From Segatella copri (GTDB lineage: Bacteria > Bacteroidota > Bacteroidia > Bacteroidales > Bacteroidaceae), in NCBI RefSeq assembly GCF_009495355.1, contig NZ_VZAD01000076.1, positions 1-64,000 on the forward strand: a stretch of 64,000 nucleotides of DNA, in the 5' to 3' direction. Below are positions 24,932 to 34,248 of the stretch, piece by piece (positions within the stretch are counted from its first letter, which is position 1; every line of letters begins with the position of its first letter). The position numbers and the translations under genes are program-made. A model generated the notes under the pieces. That model did no database searches. It was given only the letters and a program-made list of their open reading frames with translations, and was not told the DNA's origin.

Positions 24932-26725
24932 TTATTTTATCACCACTTTCTTCTTGCCGATGATGTAGATTCCCTTCGTCAATTTGCTTGCATCATTGCC
25001 GAGGTAACGACCATCGAGGGAGAAGATCTGCTTTGTAGTCATATCAGTTTCATCTACAGAAGGGAGCTGGATGGCGCTGATATTATTAAGATAGTCGAAG
25101 GTGATGACTCCATTTTCTTCCTTGATATTATAGATAGGCTTCTCTAAGGTGCTGTTGTTGAGTACGACACTCAAAAGTTCGGTCTTATTTGTAGCACCTG
25201 GGAAAGGATCGCCTTGGAGACTTTCCTTGTACTGATCGTCTGTCCATTGTTTGCCATCACCATGGTTGTAGTCAGAGATTACATAACCATCAGCTGGAAC
25301 AATCATAACTTTTGGCTTGCCTATAGTGTTATTTGGATTGTCAAAGAGGTTGACATCTTTGTTGTTATAGTCAATTCGCCAAACCAACATACCTGTTTTG
25401 TAAACTAATGCTACACCTGTCCACCATCCGCCTATCTGGATGTTTTGTAACAAGAGGTACTCATTGTTTTCTCCCTTTATTTTATAAGCTACCCTTTCTT
25501 TGCCGTATGATTTGAGAGTAACAGTCTGCTTTTCATCGCTCAGTTCTATAGGTGTAGCCCATCCCATGGCATCCATTTCCCAAGGTGAATAAGGAGTGGG
25601 GCAGTAGCCGCCATTATAAGTATATTCTCCTCCATCCATCAAATCCCACATTTCTGGGTTTTGGTTATCTACTTTTGATGCGTCAACAGTAGGGTAAAGG
25701 TCGGGCAGACCGAGCGTATGAGAGAATTCATGGCAGAACAGTCCGATTCCGCTAAGTAAGAAACCGTTCTTTTGGTTCAATTCCCGTCCAAAGTTGAGTT
25801 CTGCATGAACTCCATATCTGCAGACCTTTTTGCCGTCATAGGTTCCGAAACTGTCATTACCAGGTCCAGACTTTGGCCAAATGTCATTTGGATTGCCCGA
25901 CATGCTGGCAGGATAACCTGCATAGATGAGATACACGAGATCTACCATTCCGTCACCGTCTGCATCATATCGTGAAAAGTCAACATCTTTATCGGCTGCT
26001 TTACAGGCATCGCTGACAAGGGCATAGGTGTTGTCTTTGTCACCTTGTCCATAGTAAAGAGAAGAATGATTGAGTTTATACGGACCTACAACATCAAACT
26101 TTGGAGTGTATGTGCCCTTACTCATGTCGTAAAAATAGTCAGAAACACTTCCTTTGTTGCGTAACTTATTATTCTTGTATGAACCTGTATATGCCTCATA
26201 ACCATCAGGTAAGTTGTTCTCATCCTTTCCTTTAAGAAAGTGCTCAAAAACATTCTTGGCTTTCTCTCCACTTTGGAAGGGTGTGTCAGAAAACTCAACC
26301 AGAATAACCAATGCTTTTGGACTGCCACTATGTGGGAAATACTTCACTCCGCTGTTTCCGGTACCCATTGCTTTTGCTGGTGATGCCTTTTTAATGGCAT
26401 AACTTCTAAAGCGTGAAAGGTCTTGCTTTTTGATGGCTTTGATTTCTGCAGGCACACGTTTGTTGGCATTATGGGCAATATAGTTTGTTGCTTTCAATGT
26501 GCCGTATGAGGTAGTTTCTGCAATATAGTAGTTGTTTCCTTCTTGTACAAGAAGAACTCCATCCTCTGTGGTGAGCCAATTGAAATGTTCGTCACCGTAT
26601 ATTCTGACGTTTAATTCTGTTCCGTCGCTCTGTGTGACAGTGACTATGCCTGGGTATGCTTTTGCCGCAAATCCGCTAACGATGCCCATCAGAGCAAATG
26701 TGATGCTAAGTAAAATCTTCTTCAT
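24932..26725 (-). CDS. secreted M6-family metalloprotease with T9SS-like tail
   Basis: A 597-residue exported zinc protease. A signal peptide ends near residue 20 (GFAAKA). The pro-region lies at about 20-130, including AETTSYGTLKATNYIAHN. The catalytic domain holds the zinc site FCHEFSHTLGLPDL near residue 333. M6 (immune-inhibitor-A-like) proteases are broad-specificity secreted enzymes. The final 70 residues (QIFSLDGRYLGNDASKL then GIYIIGKKKVVIK) are a type A T9SS sorting-like tail, so export through the outer membrane and surface attachment are likely if the organism has T9SS. Possibly a nutritional or virulence protease; the sequence does not decide. Confidence 0.9.
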   Translation of the reverse strand: MKKILLSITFALMGIVSGFAAKAYPGIVTVTQSDGTELNVRIYGDEHFNWLTTEDGVLLVQEGNNYYIAETTSYGTLKATNYIAHNANKRVPAEIKAIKKQDLSRFRSYAIKKASPAKAMGTGNSGVKYFPHSGSPKALVILVEFSDTPFQSGEKAKNVFEHFLKGKDENNLPDGYEAYTGSYKNNKLRNKGSVSDYFYDMSKGTYTPKFDVVGPYKLNHSSLYYGQGDKDNTYALVSDACKAADKDVDFSRYDADGDGMVDLVYLIYAGYPASMSGNPNDIWPKSGPGNDSFGTYDGKKVCRYGVHAELNFGRELNQKNGFLLSGIGLFCHEFSHTLGLPDLYPTVDASKVDNQNPEMWDLMDGGEYTYNGGYCPTPYSPWEMDAMGWATPIELSDEKQTVTLKSYGKERVAYKIKGENNEYLLLQNIQIGGWWTGVALVYKTGMLVWRIDYNNKDVNLFDNPNNTIGKPKVMIVPADGYVISDYNHGDGKQWTDDQYKESLQGDPFPGATNKTELLSVVLNNSTLEKPIYNIKEENGVITFDYLNNISAIQLPSVDETDMTTKQIFSLDGRYLGNDASKLTKGIYIIGKKKVVIK

Positions 26726-26783
26726 TTGTCTATAGAATTATTTAGTTATTATTCAAGTTTTGGTAGGTGATAGACAGTTACAC

Positions 26784-27614
26784 CTATTTATAATAATATT
26801 GTCCTTTCTTCTGTGTCTGTCTGCCAAACTCGATGGCATGATGTGGACAATGATGATAGCAAGAGAAACAGGTGAGGCAGTCGTCGTGGTGGAGCCATAC
26901 GGGTTGCTTGCCTTTGCCTCCAGAGATGTCACCCACAGGGCAGACGTTGGCACAGATGCCGCATTTCACGCATCGCTCTTCCACTACATGGAAACGCTTG
27001 TCGGTGATGAGCACATGCTCGAAGAATCCTCCTACTATGTGGGTGAAGAACCAGGGAAGCGGACCTTCCGTCAGATGGCTGATACCGGTCTTTCGCTCTC
27101 TCAGGTCTTCGCAGATGGCTTTCAGCTGCTGTGCTGCCTTCTCCTTCTTGCGCTTCTCCTTCTCGGAAGGATCTACATCCATGAATGGTAAGCCCACATA
27201 CGACTCAGGCATGATGAGCGAATAAGCTGAGTCGGGCTGGCTGATGCCCATCGCCTGCAACTGATGGTTGGCCTGCAGGCATTTGTTGAGTGTGTCGATC
27301 GTTTTCCCGATGCTGTCGCCTGCAGTGCATACTGCATAGCAGAAAGGTTTGCTGTCAGGAGAAATACCATCGCCGAAGGGTTTCAGTCTCAGTCGGCTGA
27401 CGAACGAACGCACCAGTCTTGGCACTCTCCAGCCATGAACGGGGAAAACGAAACCAAGCCGTTCACCTTCTTTCAAGGCAAACGGCTCGATGTCTTTATC
27501 GGCTGAAAGATAGTCGGAATAGTCGGCTATGTTGATCAGTCGTTCTTGCGTGGCAGCCCCAATCTGAATGGCGGCCCAGCGTGTATTTCCTGTTCCTGAG
27601 AAATAGAATATCAT
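26784..27614 (-). CDS. EFR1-type flavodoxin/ferredoxin fusion
   Basis: A 276-residue cytoplasmic redox protein. Start chosen at 27614 (MIFYFSGTGNTRWAA), which begins directly with the flavodoxin FMN-binding loop; the longer frame would run into the upstream gene. The N-terminal flavodoxin-like domain covers about 1-150. Two [4Fe-4S] motifs lie near the C-terminus: CVKCGICANVCPVGDI near 216 and CLTCFSCYHHCPHHAI near 247. This EFR1 (ferredoxin plus flavodoxin) layout is common in gut anaerobes and shuttles electrons; the partner is unknown. Only 2 bp separate it from the DUF1573 gene upstream, so they are cotranscribed. Confidence 0.88.
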   Translation of the reverse strand: MIFYFSGTGNTRWAAIQIGAATQERLINIADYSDYLSADKDIEPFALKEGERLGFVFPVHGWRVPRLVRSFVSRLRLKPFGDGISPDSKPFCYAVCTAGDSIGKTIDTLNKCLQANHQLQAMGISQPDSAYSLIMPESYVGLPFMDVDPSEKEKRKKEKAAQQLKAICEDLRERKTGISHLTEGPLPWFFTHIVGGFFEHVLITDKRFHVVEERCVKCGICANVCPVGDISGGKGKQPVWLHHDDCLTCFSCYHHCPHHAIEFGRQTQKKGQYYYK

Positions 27615-27616
27615 TA

Positions 27617-28003
27617 CTACTTCTTGACTTCGGTCATGACACCTTCTATATACAGACGAGTCATCTCTACAGTGCCGTTGGTACGTACGGTGATGCTCTT
27701 CTTGAAGTGACCGGGCCATGTGCCGTCGCTTTTGTAAGTTACCTCAATCTGGCCCTTCTGACCAGGAGCTATTGGAGCCTTGGTGTACTTGGGCACGGTG
27801 CAGCCGCAGCTTGCCAATGCCTGATTGATGATAAGAGGCTTGTTGCCTACATTGGTAAATGTGAATGTAGTCTTGTGGATCTTCTCTGTCTCAGGGAATG
27901 AGCCAAAGTTGTGAGTCTGCTTGTCAAACTTGATTTGAGCCTGTGCGTTGGCGCTCAGAGCGCAGCAAACTGTCATACATATAAAGAGTACAAACTTTTT
28001 CAT
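27617..28003 (-). CDS. exported DUF1573 protein
   Basis: A 128-residue exported protein with a signal peptide ending near residue 20 (LSANAQ). The rest is one Ig-like DUF1573 domain (FDKQTHNFGSFPE, FTFTNVGNKPLIINQALASCGCTVP, then GTWPGHFKKSITVRTNG). The SCGCT motif is the hallmark of the family. Function is not established; the domain resembles ASH/MSP-type beta sandwiches. First gene of a two-gene unit with the EFR1 protein, with a TAATTTTG promoter element at 28056. Confidence 0.92.
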   Translation of the reverse strand: MKKFVLFICMTVCCALSANAQAQIKFDKQTHNFGSFPETEKIHKTTFTFTNVGNKPLIINQALASCGCTVPKYTKAPIAPGQKGQIEVTYKSDGTWPGHFKKSITVRTNGTVEMTRLYIEGVMTEVKK

Positions 28004-28055
28004 TTTCTTTCTTTTTTAAAAATGTAACGTTTTCTGTTCTTTTAAGTTTTGGATG

Positions 28056-28063
28056 CAAAATTA
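28056..28063 (-). promoter_or_regulatory. promoter element of the DUF1573-EFR1 unit
   Basis: Minus-strand TAATTTTG fits TAnnTTTG, 53 bp before the start codon. Confidence 0.5.
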
Positions 28064-28148
28064 CACATAAAGTTTAGTATGTCTCTACTTTTTTACATCT
28101 TTTAGCATCTCTTGTGGCGTATTTACCTCAGTTTAATAGCTTTTCGCC

Positions 28149-31007
28149 TTATTTTGGCAGATATTTCTTCAGAAATTGTCCTGTGATGCTGCCTGGGCAG
28201 GCTGCCACTTGCTGAGGTGTACCGCAGGCTACCAGGTTGCCACCCTTGTCTCCTCCGTCGGGGCCTAAGTCTATGATATAGTCTGCACACTTGATGACAT
28301 CGAGGTTATGCTCGATAACCACCAGTGAGTGTCCGCGCTCTATCAGGGCGTTGAAGGCATGGAGCAGACGTCGGATGTCGTGGAAGTGAAGACCGGTGGT
28401 AGGCTCGTCGAAGATGAAGAGTGTGGGTTCCTGTTCCTCCTTGCCGATGAAGTAGGCGAGTTTGACACGCTGGTTCTCACCTCCCGACAGGGTGCTTGAG
28501 CTCTGACCGAGCTTGATATAGCCCAGGCCCACTTCCTGCAGAGGCAGAAGTTTTCGTACGATGATGCGGCACTGGTCGAAGTCGTCGTCGCTATGCGAGT
28601 TTTTCTCGTCGCTGAAGAACTCGATGGCTTCGTTCACAGTCATGTTGAGCACATCGTTGATGTCCTTTCCTCCATATCTCACGTCCAGTATGTCGTGCTT
28701 GAAGCGCTTGCCGTGGCATGCTTCGCAGGTCAGGGTGAGGTCTGCCATAAACTGCATCTCGATGGTGACATATCCGGCACCCTTGCATTCCTCGCATCGT
28801 CCGCCTTCGGTATTAAAGGAGAAATACTGTGCTGTAAAGCCCATCTGTTTAGCCAGAGGCTGGGCGGCAAAGAGCGTGCGGATGGCATCGTAGGCTTTCA
28901 GATAAGTGGCAGGATTGCTGCGTGTACTCTTGCCTATAGGGTTCTGGTCGACAAACTCGATGTGTCGGATGCTCTTCCAGTCGCCTTCCAATGAGGCAAA
29001 CTCGCCAGGAGCATCAGCCACGAGGTCGAGTCGGCGGCGGAGGGCAGGGTAGAGTATGCCCTTGATGAGCGACGACTTGCCCGAGCCCGACACACCTGTC
29101 ACTACTGTAAAGACATTGAGAGGTATCTCCACATCAATGCCTCGCAGGTTGTTCATGCGAGCCCCTCGGATGGTGATGCACATGTTCCATGCCCTTTGTG
29201 AGGCAGGACATTCTATCTCCTCGTCGTGGGTGAGGTAGCGTATGGTGTAGCTCTTGGGGTAGCGGTCCAACAGTTTCTGTTGGGCGGCCTTGTCGGTAGT
29301 ATCGTACTCGGAGGCAGGTCCGGCATAGACCACCTCGCCACCTAAGCGTCCTGCATCGGGACCTATATCTATGAGATAGTCGGCAGCCCGCATGATTTCC
29401 TCATCGTGTTCCACGACAACCACGGTGTTGCCCAACTGTTGCAGTTCGCGAAGTACCTTGATGAGGCGGTCGGTGTCACGGCTGTGCAGTCCGATACTTG
29501 GCTCGTCGAGGATGTACACACTGCCCACGAGCGAAGAACCCAGGCTCGTGGTCAGGTTGATGCGTTGGCTCTCACCACCCGACAGACTGTTGCTGAGTCG
29601 GCCTAAGGTGAGGTAACCCAATCCTACATCGAGCAGGAACTGCAGGCGGTTGTTGATTTCGGTAAGCAGTCGTTTGCCGATGCTCTGCTCGTGTTCTGTA
29701 AGCTCCAACTTGTCGAACCAAGCTTTCAGATTGGTAATCGACATTTCCACCAGTTCGGTAATGCTTCTTCCGCCTATCTTCACATAGGTGGCTTCCTTCT
29801 TGAGTCGTGTGCCATGGCAGTCGGGACAAACTGTCTTTCCACGGAAACGGCTCAGCATCACTCGGTATTGTATCTTGTACTGGTTCTCTTTCACCATTTG
29901 GAAGAAGGCTTCGATACTCACCTGCTCGTGGATGTCCTTTTTGCGGTCGCAAGGCAATCCGTGCCAGAGCATATCCTTCTGTTTCTGTGTCAGATTAAAG
30001 TAAGGCTCGAAGATTGGGAAGTCGTACTGTGCAGCACGGCGGATGAACTCTTTTTGCCACATGCCCATCTTCTCGCCACGCCAACAAACCACGCACCCAT
30101 CATACACACTCATTGAGGTGTTGGGGATGACGAGTTTCTCGTCGATACCTATCACACTTCCGAAGCCCTCGCAGGTAGGACAGGCCCCTAAGGGAGAGTT
30201 GAAGGCAAACATATTGTCGGAAGGATCTTCGAAGGTGATGCCGTCTGCCTCGAAGCGGGTAGAGAAGTCGTAGCAGATATGGCTGGGAAGGAACAGAAGG
30301 CGGCAGGCACCATCGCCCTCATAGAAGGCAGTCTCAGTAGAGTCGGTGAGTCGGCTGATGTCGCTCTTCTCCTCGCTTACCGATGAGCGGTCGATAACAA
30401 GGTAGATGTCCTGAGCTTCGGCTTTTCCGTCGAAGTCCTCGATACGTACGAACTCATCTTTCACCAAGATGCGCGAGTAACCTTCCTGCAGATACATCTC
30501 CAACTGGCGGTCAAGAGTGCGTCCTTCTGCCACATGGATAGGGGCAAGAATCACAAACTTGGTGCCAGGAGAATACTGTCGGGTGCAGGCCAGGACGTCT
30601 TCAGTGGTATGTCGCTTCACCTCCTCGCCGCTGATGGGTGAGAAGGTTCTTCCTATGCGTGCATAGAGCAGGCGCAGGTATTCGTAGATCTCGGTAGTGG
30701 TTCCTACTGTGGAGCGAGGATTGCGCGAGATGACTTTCTGCTCGATAGCAATAGCTGGCGGCAAGCCTTTGATGAAATCACATTCGGGTTTGCTCATTCT
30801 GCCCAAGAACTGGCGGGCATAGCTTGACAATGACTCTACATAGCGACGCTGGCCTTCGGCATAAAGAGTGTCGAAAGCCAATGACGACTTGCCCGATCCC
30901 GATACGCCTGTTATGGCTACAAACTTGCCCTGAGGAATCTTGATGTCGATATTCTTCAGGTTGTTGGCCCTGGCTCCTTTGATCTCAATATATTTTTCTT
31001 TTGCCAT
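28149..31007 (-). CDS. uvrA: excinuclease ABC subunit A
   Basis: A 952-residue UvrA, the damage-recognition ATPase of nucleotide excision repair. Both ABC halves are intact: Walker A GVSGSGKSSL near residue 33 and again near 640, signatures LSGGESQR near 490 and LSGGENQR near 835. The zinc modules show as CPTCEGFG near 275 and CEECKGAGY with CEACHGKR near 740-760. The protein ends FLKKYLPK. It follows rlmH after 90 bp filled with a GGTAAAAA-type repeat. Mfd, its recruiting partner in transcription-coupled repair, is at 1.2 kb. Confidence 0.97.
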   Translation of the reverse strand: MAKEKYIEIKGARANNLKNIDIKIPQGKFVAITGVSGSGKSSLAFDTLYAEGQRRYVESLSSYARQFLGRMSKPECDFIKGLPPAIAIEQKVISRNPRSTVGTTTEIYEYLRLLYARIGRTFSPISGEEVKRHTTEDVLACTRQYSPGTKFVILAPIHVAEGRTLDRQLEMYLQEGYSRILVKDEFVRIEDFDGKAEAQDIYLVIDRSSVSEEKSDISRLTDSTETAFYEGDGACRLLFLPSHICYDFSTRFEADGITFEDPSDNMFAFNSPLGACPTCEGFGSVIGIDEKLVIPNTSMSVYDGCVVCWRGEKMGMWQKEFIRRAAQYDFPIFEPYFNLTQKQKDMLWHGLPCDRKKDIHEQVSIEAFFQMVKENQYKIQYRVMLSRFRGKTVCPDCHGTRLKKEATYVKIGGRSITELVEMSITNLKAWFDKLELTEHEQSIGKRLLTEINNRLQFLLDVGLGYLTLGRLSNSLSGGESQRINLTTSLGSSLVGSVYILDEPSIGLHSRDTDRLIKVLRELQQLGNTVVVVEHDEEIMRAADYLIDIGPDAGRLGGEVVYAGPASEYDTTDKAAQQKLLDRYPKSYTIRYLTHDEEIECPASQRAWNMCITIRGARMNNLRGIDVEIPLNVFTVVTGVSGSGKSSLIKGILYPALRRRLDLVADAPGEFASLEGDWKSIRHIEFVDQNPIGKSTRSNPATYLKAYDAIRTLFAAQPLAKQMGFTAQYFSFNTEGGRCEECKGAGYVTIEMQFMADLTLTCEACHGKRFKHDILDVRYGGKDINDVLNMTVNEAIEFFSDEKNSHSDDDFDQCRIIVRKLLPLQEVGLGYIKLGQSSSTLSGGENQRVKLAYFIGKEEQEPTLFIFDEPTTGLHFHDIRRLLHAFNALIERGHSLVVIEHNLDVIKCADYIIDLGPDGGDKGGNLVACGTPQQVAACPGSITGQFLKKYLPK

Positions 31008-31019
31008 TTAGTAACTTTT

Positions 31020-31097
31020 TTTATTTCCTCCTTTTTTACCTTTTTACCCTTTTACTTTTTTACCCTTTTACTTTTTTACCTTTTTACCTTTTTACCT
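31020..31097. repeat. GGTAAAAA spacer repeat
   Basis: Read on the minus (coding) strand, the gap between rlmH and uvrA is about ten GGTAAAAA/AGTAAAAG units. It resembles the gap at 23104-23151 and has the same orientation relative to transcription. Confidence 0.75.
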
Positions 31098-31568
31098 TTA
31101 TTCATGATGATATGGCTCACCTTTTATAATAGTGCATACCCGATAGAGGGCTTCGGTGAAGATAAGTCTTACCATCTGATGGGAGAAGGTCATCTTGGAT
31201 AGCGAAATCTTCTCGTTGGCACGGTCGTATACCGCCTGAGAGAATCCATACGGACCACCAATGACGAAGACGAGTCTTCGTGAAGTAGCCTGCTTGCGCT
31301 CTATCCATTTGGCAAACTCGATGCTGCGAAACTCCTGTCCATGTTCGTCCATCAGCACTACTGTGTCAGAAGGCTGCAGCTGTTTCAGTATCAGTTCGCC
31401 TTCGCGCTCTTTCTGTTGCTGTTCACTCAGACTCTTTGTGTTTTTGAGTTCGGGAATGGTGGTGATGGTGAAAGGCATGTAATGGGTGATACGCTCGGCA
31501 TAATCCTTGATGCCAGCAATGAAATGCTTGTTGATGGTTTTGCCCACCAGTATGAGTTCAGTCTTCAT
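31098..31568 (-). CDS. rlmH: 23S rRNA (pseudouridine1915-N3)-methyltransferase RlmH
   Basis: A 156-residue SPOUT-family methyltransferase that modifies pseudouridine 1915 in helix 69 of 23S rRNA. The SAM-binding trefoil knot is at the C-terminus: VFVIGGPYGFS near 102, LSKMTFSHQMVRLIFTEALY near 122 and the RVCTIIKGEPYHH end. Length is typical. It follows the DUF4491 gene by 10 bp and is probably cotranscribed with uvrA further on. Confidence 0.96.
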   Translation of the reverse strand: MKTELILVGKTINKHFIAGIKDYAERITHYMPFTITTIPELKNTKSLSEQQQKEREGELILKQLQPSDTVVLMDEHGQEFRSIEFAKWIERKQATSRRLVFVIGGPYGFSQAVYDRANEKISLSKMTFSHQMVRLIFTEALYRVCTIIKGEPYHHE

Positions 31569-31578
31569 TTTCCGTCTT

Positions 31579-31914
31579 TTACTTTCGTTCTTCGTCCTTC
31601 ACCTCATCCTTATAATAACCCTTGCCGATGCGCTTGGGATTTTTAGGAAACCATCCTTTCTCGCAACGTTGTTTCTGCTCGAAGAGCTCACCGATACTCC
31701 AAAGACAGGAGGCTCCCAAAACGCCATGAATAGCCGACAGAAGAACGTCCTCTATCAGGAATGCCGCAGCGATGGTGGCTAATCCCAGAACGAGAAATAC
31801 CCACCAGTAGCGGGTGCCAGTGTAGTATTCGGTCTTGATGACAATAGGGTGGAAGATTCCTATAATGAGAAATGTGCTGACGGCAATGATGATGCCTGTG
31901 AAATGTAATTCCAT
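31579..31914 (-). CDS. DUF4491 family small membrane protein
   Basis: A 111-residue membrane protein. Start chosen at ATG 31914 (MELHFTGIIIAVSTFLIIG) rather than 57 bp upstream, as the hydrophobic N-terminus then begins correctly. Three hydrophobic segments (about 5-25, 37-55, 57-75) are followed by a charged, lysine-rich tail (GWFPKNPKRIGKGYYK). I recognise this as the DUF4491 family of Bacteroidota; function unknown. It is 10 bp before rlmH. Confidence 0.82.
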   Translation of the reverse strand: MELHFTGIIIAVSTFLIIGIFHPIVIKTEYYTGTRYWWVFLVLGLATIAAAFLIEDVLLSAIHGVLGASCLWSIGELFEQKQRCEKGWFPKNPKRIGKGYYKDEVKDEERK

Positions 31915-31997
31915 GTTTAATATTTTTATTGTTACTGATATTGTTACTGAAAATGGTACAATCTTGTCCAAAAGATGACCAAATATATTTTAGAATG

Positions 31998-32005
31998 CAA
32001 AAATA
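31998..32005 (-). promoter_or_regulatory. promoter element of the DUF4491-rlmH-uvrA unit
   Basis: Minus-strand TATTTTTG fits TAnnTTTG, 84 bp before the DUF4491 start. Confidence 0.4.
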
Positions 32006-32027
32006 CAAAAAAATCTTCAATCTTGCT

Positions 32028-32057
32028 TTTGTTTCTCGGATATTTTATATATCTTTG
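32028..32057 (+). promoter_or_regulatory. promoter of the phosphohexomutase gene
   Basis: TTTG (32028-32031), 18 bp, then TATCTTTG (32050-32057), 40 bp upstream of the start codon. Confidence 0.7.
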
Positions 32058-32097
32058 CAAAAAGAACTAAAATAACAATTATATAATACCATTAACT

Positions 32098-33849
32098 ATG
32101 GCTAATAACACAGAATTAATTAAGCAGTGTGAAGAAAGAGCTCAGCAGTGGCTCACACCTTCATTCGATGAAGAAACCCGTAAGGAAGTAAAGGCAATGC
32201 TCGACGCAGAGGACAAGTCTTCTCTCGTTGATGCATTCTATCAGAACTTGGAGTTCGGTACTGGTGGTTTGCGCGGTATCATGGGCGCAGGTACCAACCG
32301 CATGAACAAGTATATCGTCGGCATGGCTACCCAGGGCTTTGCTAACTACATCCTCAAGGCTTTCCCTGGTGAGGAGAATCTGTCGGTAGTGGTAGGTCAC
32401 GACTGTCGTAACAACTCTCGTCTCTTCGCTGAGACCGTAGCTGCCATCTTCTCTGCCAATGGCATCAAGGCTTATCTCTTCGAGAGCCTCCGTCCTACAC
32501 CAGAGATTTCTTTCGCTATCCGCGAGCTCGGTGCCAAGGCTGGTGTCAACGTAACAGCTTCTCACAACCCTAAGGAGTACAACGGTTACAAGGCTTACTG
32601 GAGCGACGGTGCTCAGGTTCTGGCTCCACACGATACAGGTATCATCGAGGAGGTAAACAAGGTTACTATTGACCAGGTGAAGTTTGAGGCTAACTGGGAT
32701 AAGATCAAGATTATCGGTGGTGAGATGGATTACGACTACATGACAGCCGTTCATTCTGCTATGATTGACCAGGATGTCATCAACCGTCAGAAAGACCTCA
32801 ACATCGTTTATTCAGCTATGCACGGTACAGGTCGTGTCATCGTACCTCTCTGTCTGCGTTCTTGGGGCTTCCAGAATATCAATGTAGTTCCTGAGCAGAT
32901 GGTTGTAGATGGTAACTTCCCAACAGTAGTTTCTCCTAACCCAGAGAATGCAGAGGCTATGACCCTCGGTATGAAACTCGGTACTAAGTTGAATGCTGAC
33001 CTCGTGGTTGCTACCGACCCTGATGCTGACCGTCTGGCTATCGTTTGCCGTGACGATAAGGGTGAGTGGATGATTATCAATGGTAACCAGACCTGCATGA
33101 TGTTCTGCTACTACATCATCGAGAACAAGAAGAAGTTGGGCAAGTTGAAGCCAACAGACTTCCTCGTGAAGACCATCGTAACTACAGAGGTTATCGCTGA
33201 GATTGCCAAGAAGAACAACGTAGAGTTGCGCGACTGCTACACTGGCTTCAAGTGGATTGCACGCGAGATTGCTATCTCTGAGGGCAAGCAGCAGTATATC
33301 GGTGGTGGTGAGGAGAGCTTCGGTTTCTTGCCATACGACAAGGTTCGTGATAAGGATGCTCCTGCTTCTATCTGCCTGATTTGCGAGATTGCAGCCTGGG
33401 CTAAGGACCATGGCAAGACTCTCTACGACCTCTTGATGCAGATTTATGCAGAGTATGGCTTCAGTAAGGAGTTTACCGTCAACGTGGTTCGCCCTGGCAA
33501 GACTGGTGCTGACGAGATTAAGCAGATGATGGCTGATTTCCGTGCCAACCCTCCAAAGGAGTTGGGTGGCAGCAAGGTGGTTACCTGGAAAGACTATCAG
33601 ACATTGGAAGAAAAGCATGCTGACGGCAGTGTGGAGAAACTCAACATGCCGACAACAAGCAATGTGTTGCAGTGGTTCTGTGATGACAATACTAAGGTAA
33701 GTGTTCGTCCTTCAGGTACAGAGCCAAAGATTAAGTTCTATATTGAGGTGAAGGATTCTACCTTCAAGTGTGCTGGTTGTTACAACCGTTGTACAGCAGC
33801 TGCTATGGAGAAGATCGAGGCTATCAAGAAGAGCTTGAACTTGGAATAG
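32098..33849 (+). CDS. phosphoglucomutase/phosphomannomutase family protein
   Basis: A 583-residue alpha-D-phosphohexomutase that interconverts hexose 1- and 6-phosphates through a phosphoserine. Motifs: GTGGLRGIMGAGTNRMN near 50, active-site TASHNPKEYNGYK near 156 (phospho-Ser), metal loop ATDPDADRLAIV near 305, sugar-binding GGGEESFG near 402 and phosphate-binding RPSGTEPKIKFY near 537. The length suits the PgcA-like branch. Codon use is strongly biased (CGT, GGT), as in highly expressed genes. Monocistronic with a consensus promoter. Preference for glucose or mannose phosphate cannot be settled. Confidence 0.93.
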   Translation: MANNTELIKQCEERAQQWLTPSFDEETRKEVKAMLDAEDKSSLVDAFYQNLEFGTGGLRGIMGAGTNRMNKYIVGMATQGFANYILKAFPGEENLSVVVGHDCRNNSRLFAETVAAIFSANGIKAYLFESLRPTPEISFAIRELGAKAGVNVTASHNPKEYNGYKAYWSDGAQVLAPHDTGIIEEVNKVTIDQVKFEANWDKIKIIGGEMDYDYMTAVHSAMIDQDVINRQKDLNIVYSAMHGTGRVIVPLCLRSWGFQNINVVPEQMVVDGNFPTVVSPNPENAEAMTLGMKLGTKLNADLVVATDPDADRLAIVCRDDKGEWMIINGNQTCMMFCYYIIENKKKLGKLKPTDFLVKTIVTTEVIAEIAKKNNVELRDCYTGFKWIAREIAISEGKQQYIGGGEESFGFLPYDKVRDKDAPASICLICEIAAWAKDHGKTLYDLLMQIYAEYGFSKEFTVNVVRPGKTGADEIKQMMADFRANPPKELGGSKVVTWKDYQTLEEKHADGSVEKLNMPTTSNVLQWFCDDNTKVSVRPSGTEPKIKFYIEVKDSTFKCAGCYNRCTAAAMEKIEAIKKSLNLE

Positions 33850-33898
33850 ACAGGTTTTTAGTTATGGAGGTAATACCTCTATAGTATCTCTTATTTAT

Positions 33899-33938
33899 AA
33901 CTGCGGGTGACTGAGAAGTTGCCTGCAGTTCTTATTTT
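33899..33938 (+). terminator. terminator after the phosphohexomutase gene
   Basis: AACTGC-GGGT and its partner GCC-TGCAGTT form an imperfect stem followed by CTTATTTTG, 50 bp after the stop. Confidence 0.5.
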
Positions 33939-33949
33939 GTATAAAAGAC

Positions 33950-34150
33950 TGAACTTTAGCAAGTTTAGAAGTTGTAGAAGTTAAAGAAGTTATCACGTTA
34001 AACCACACTCCCTTCGGTTTTGAATAGAAAAGCTTCGAAAAATGAAAGCGGCTTCGATAGTCAATAAAGCCTATTGCGTAGAGCAATGAAAGCGGCTTCG
34101 TAAGCAGTTGAAGCCTATTGCATTATTCTGATATTTTGCGAAAGTTGAGT
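33950..34150 (-). repeat. interspersed inverted-repeat element, copy C (reverse orientation)
   Basis: Read on the minus strand it starts CTCAACTTTCGCAAAA and ends GTGATAACTTCTTTAACTTC...CTTGCTAAAGTTCA, matching the copies at 48767 and 63071. The middle is expanded by two direct copies (about 45-bp period, 34041 and 34085) of ATGAAAGCGGCTTCG...AAGCCTATTGC. No ORF. Together with the terminators on each side it fills most of the 33850-34248 gap. Confidence 0.7.
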
Positions 34151-34159
34151 AAAAGAAAT

Positions 34160-34187
34160 AACCCAGGGCGGAAAGCCCTGGGTTTAT
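34160..34187 (-). terminator. hairpin terminator for the 34249 gene
   Basis: A 10-bp perfect stem AACCCAGGGC/GCCCTGGGTT with a 5-nt loop; the minus strand continues ATTTCTTTTA. The CCCAGGGC arm is also found in the 16.1-kb palindrome. Confidence 0.55.
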
Positions 34188-34248
34188 TGTTGTACTTTGG
34201 GTGCTTTTGCAGCTATCCCATTGTGAGGTCTTTGCTCTTTACTCAGAC

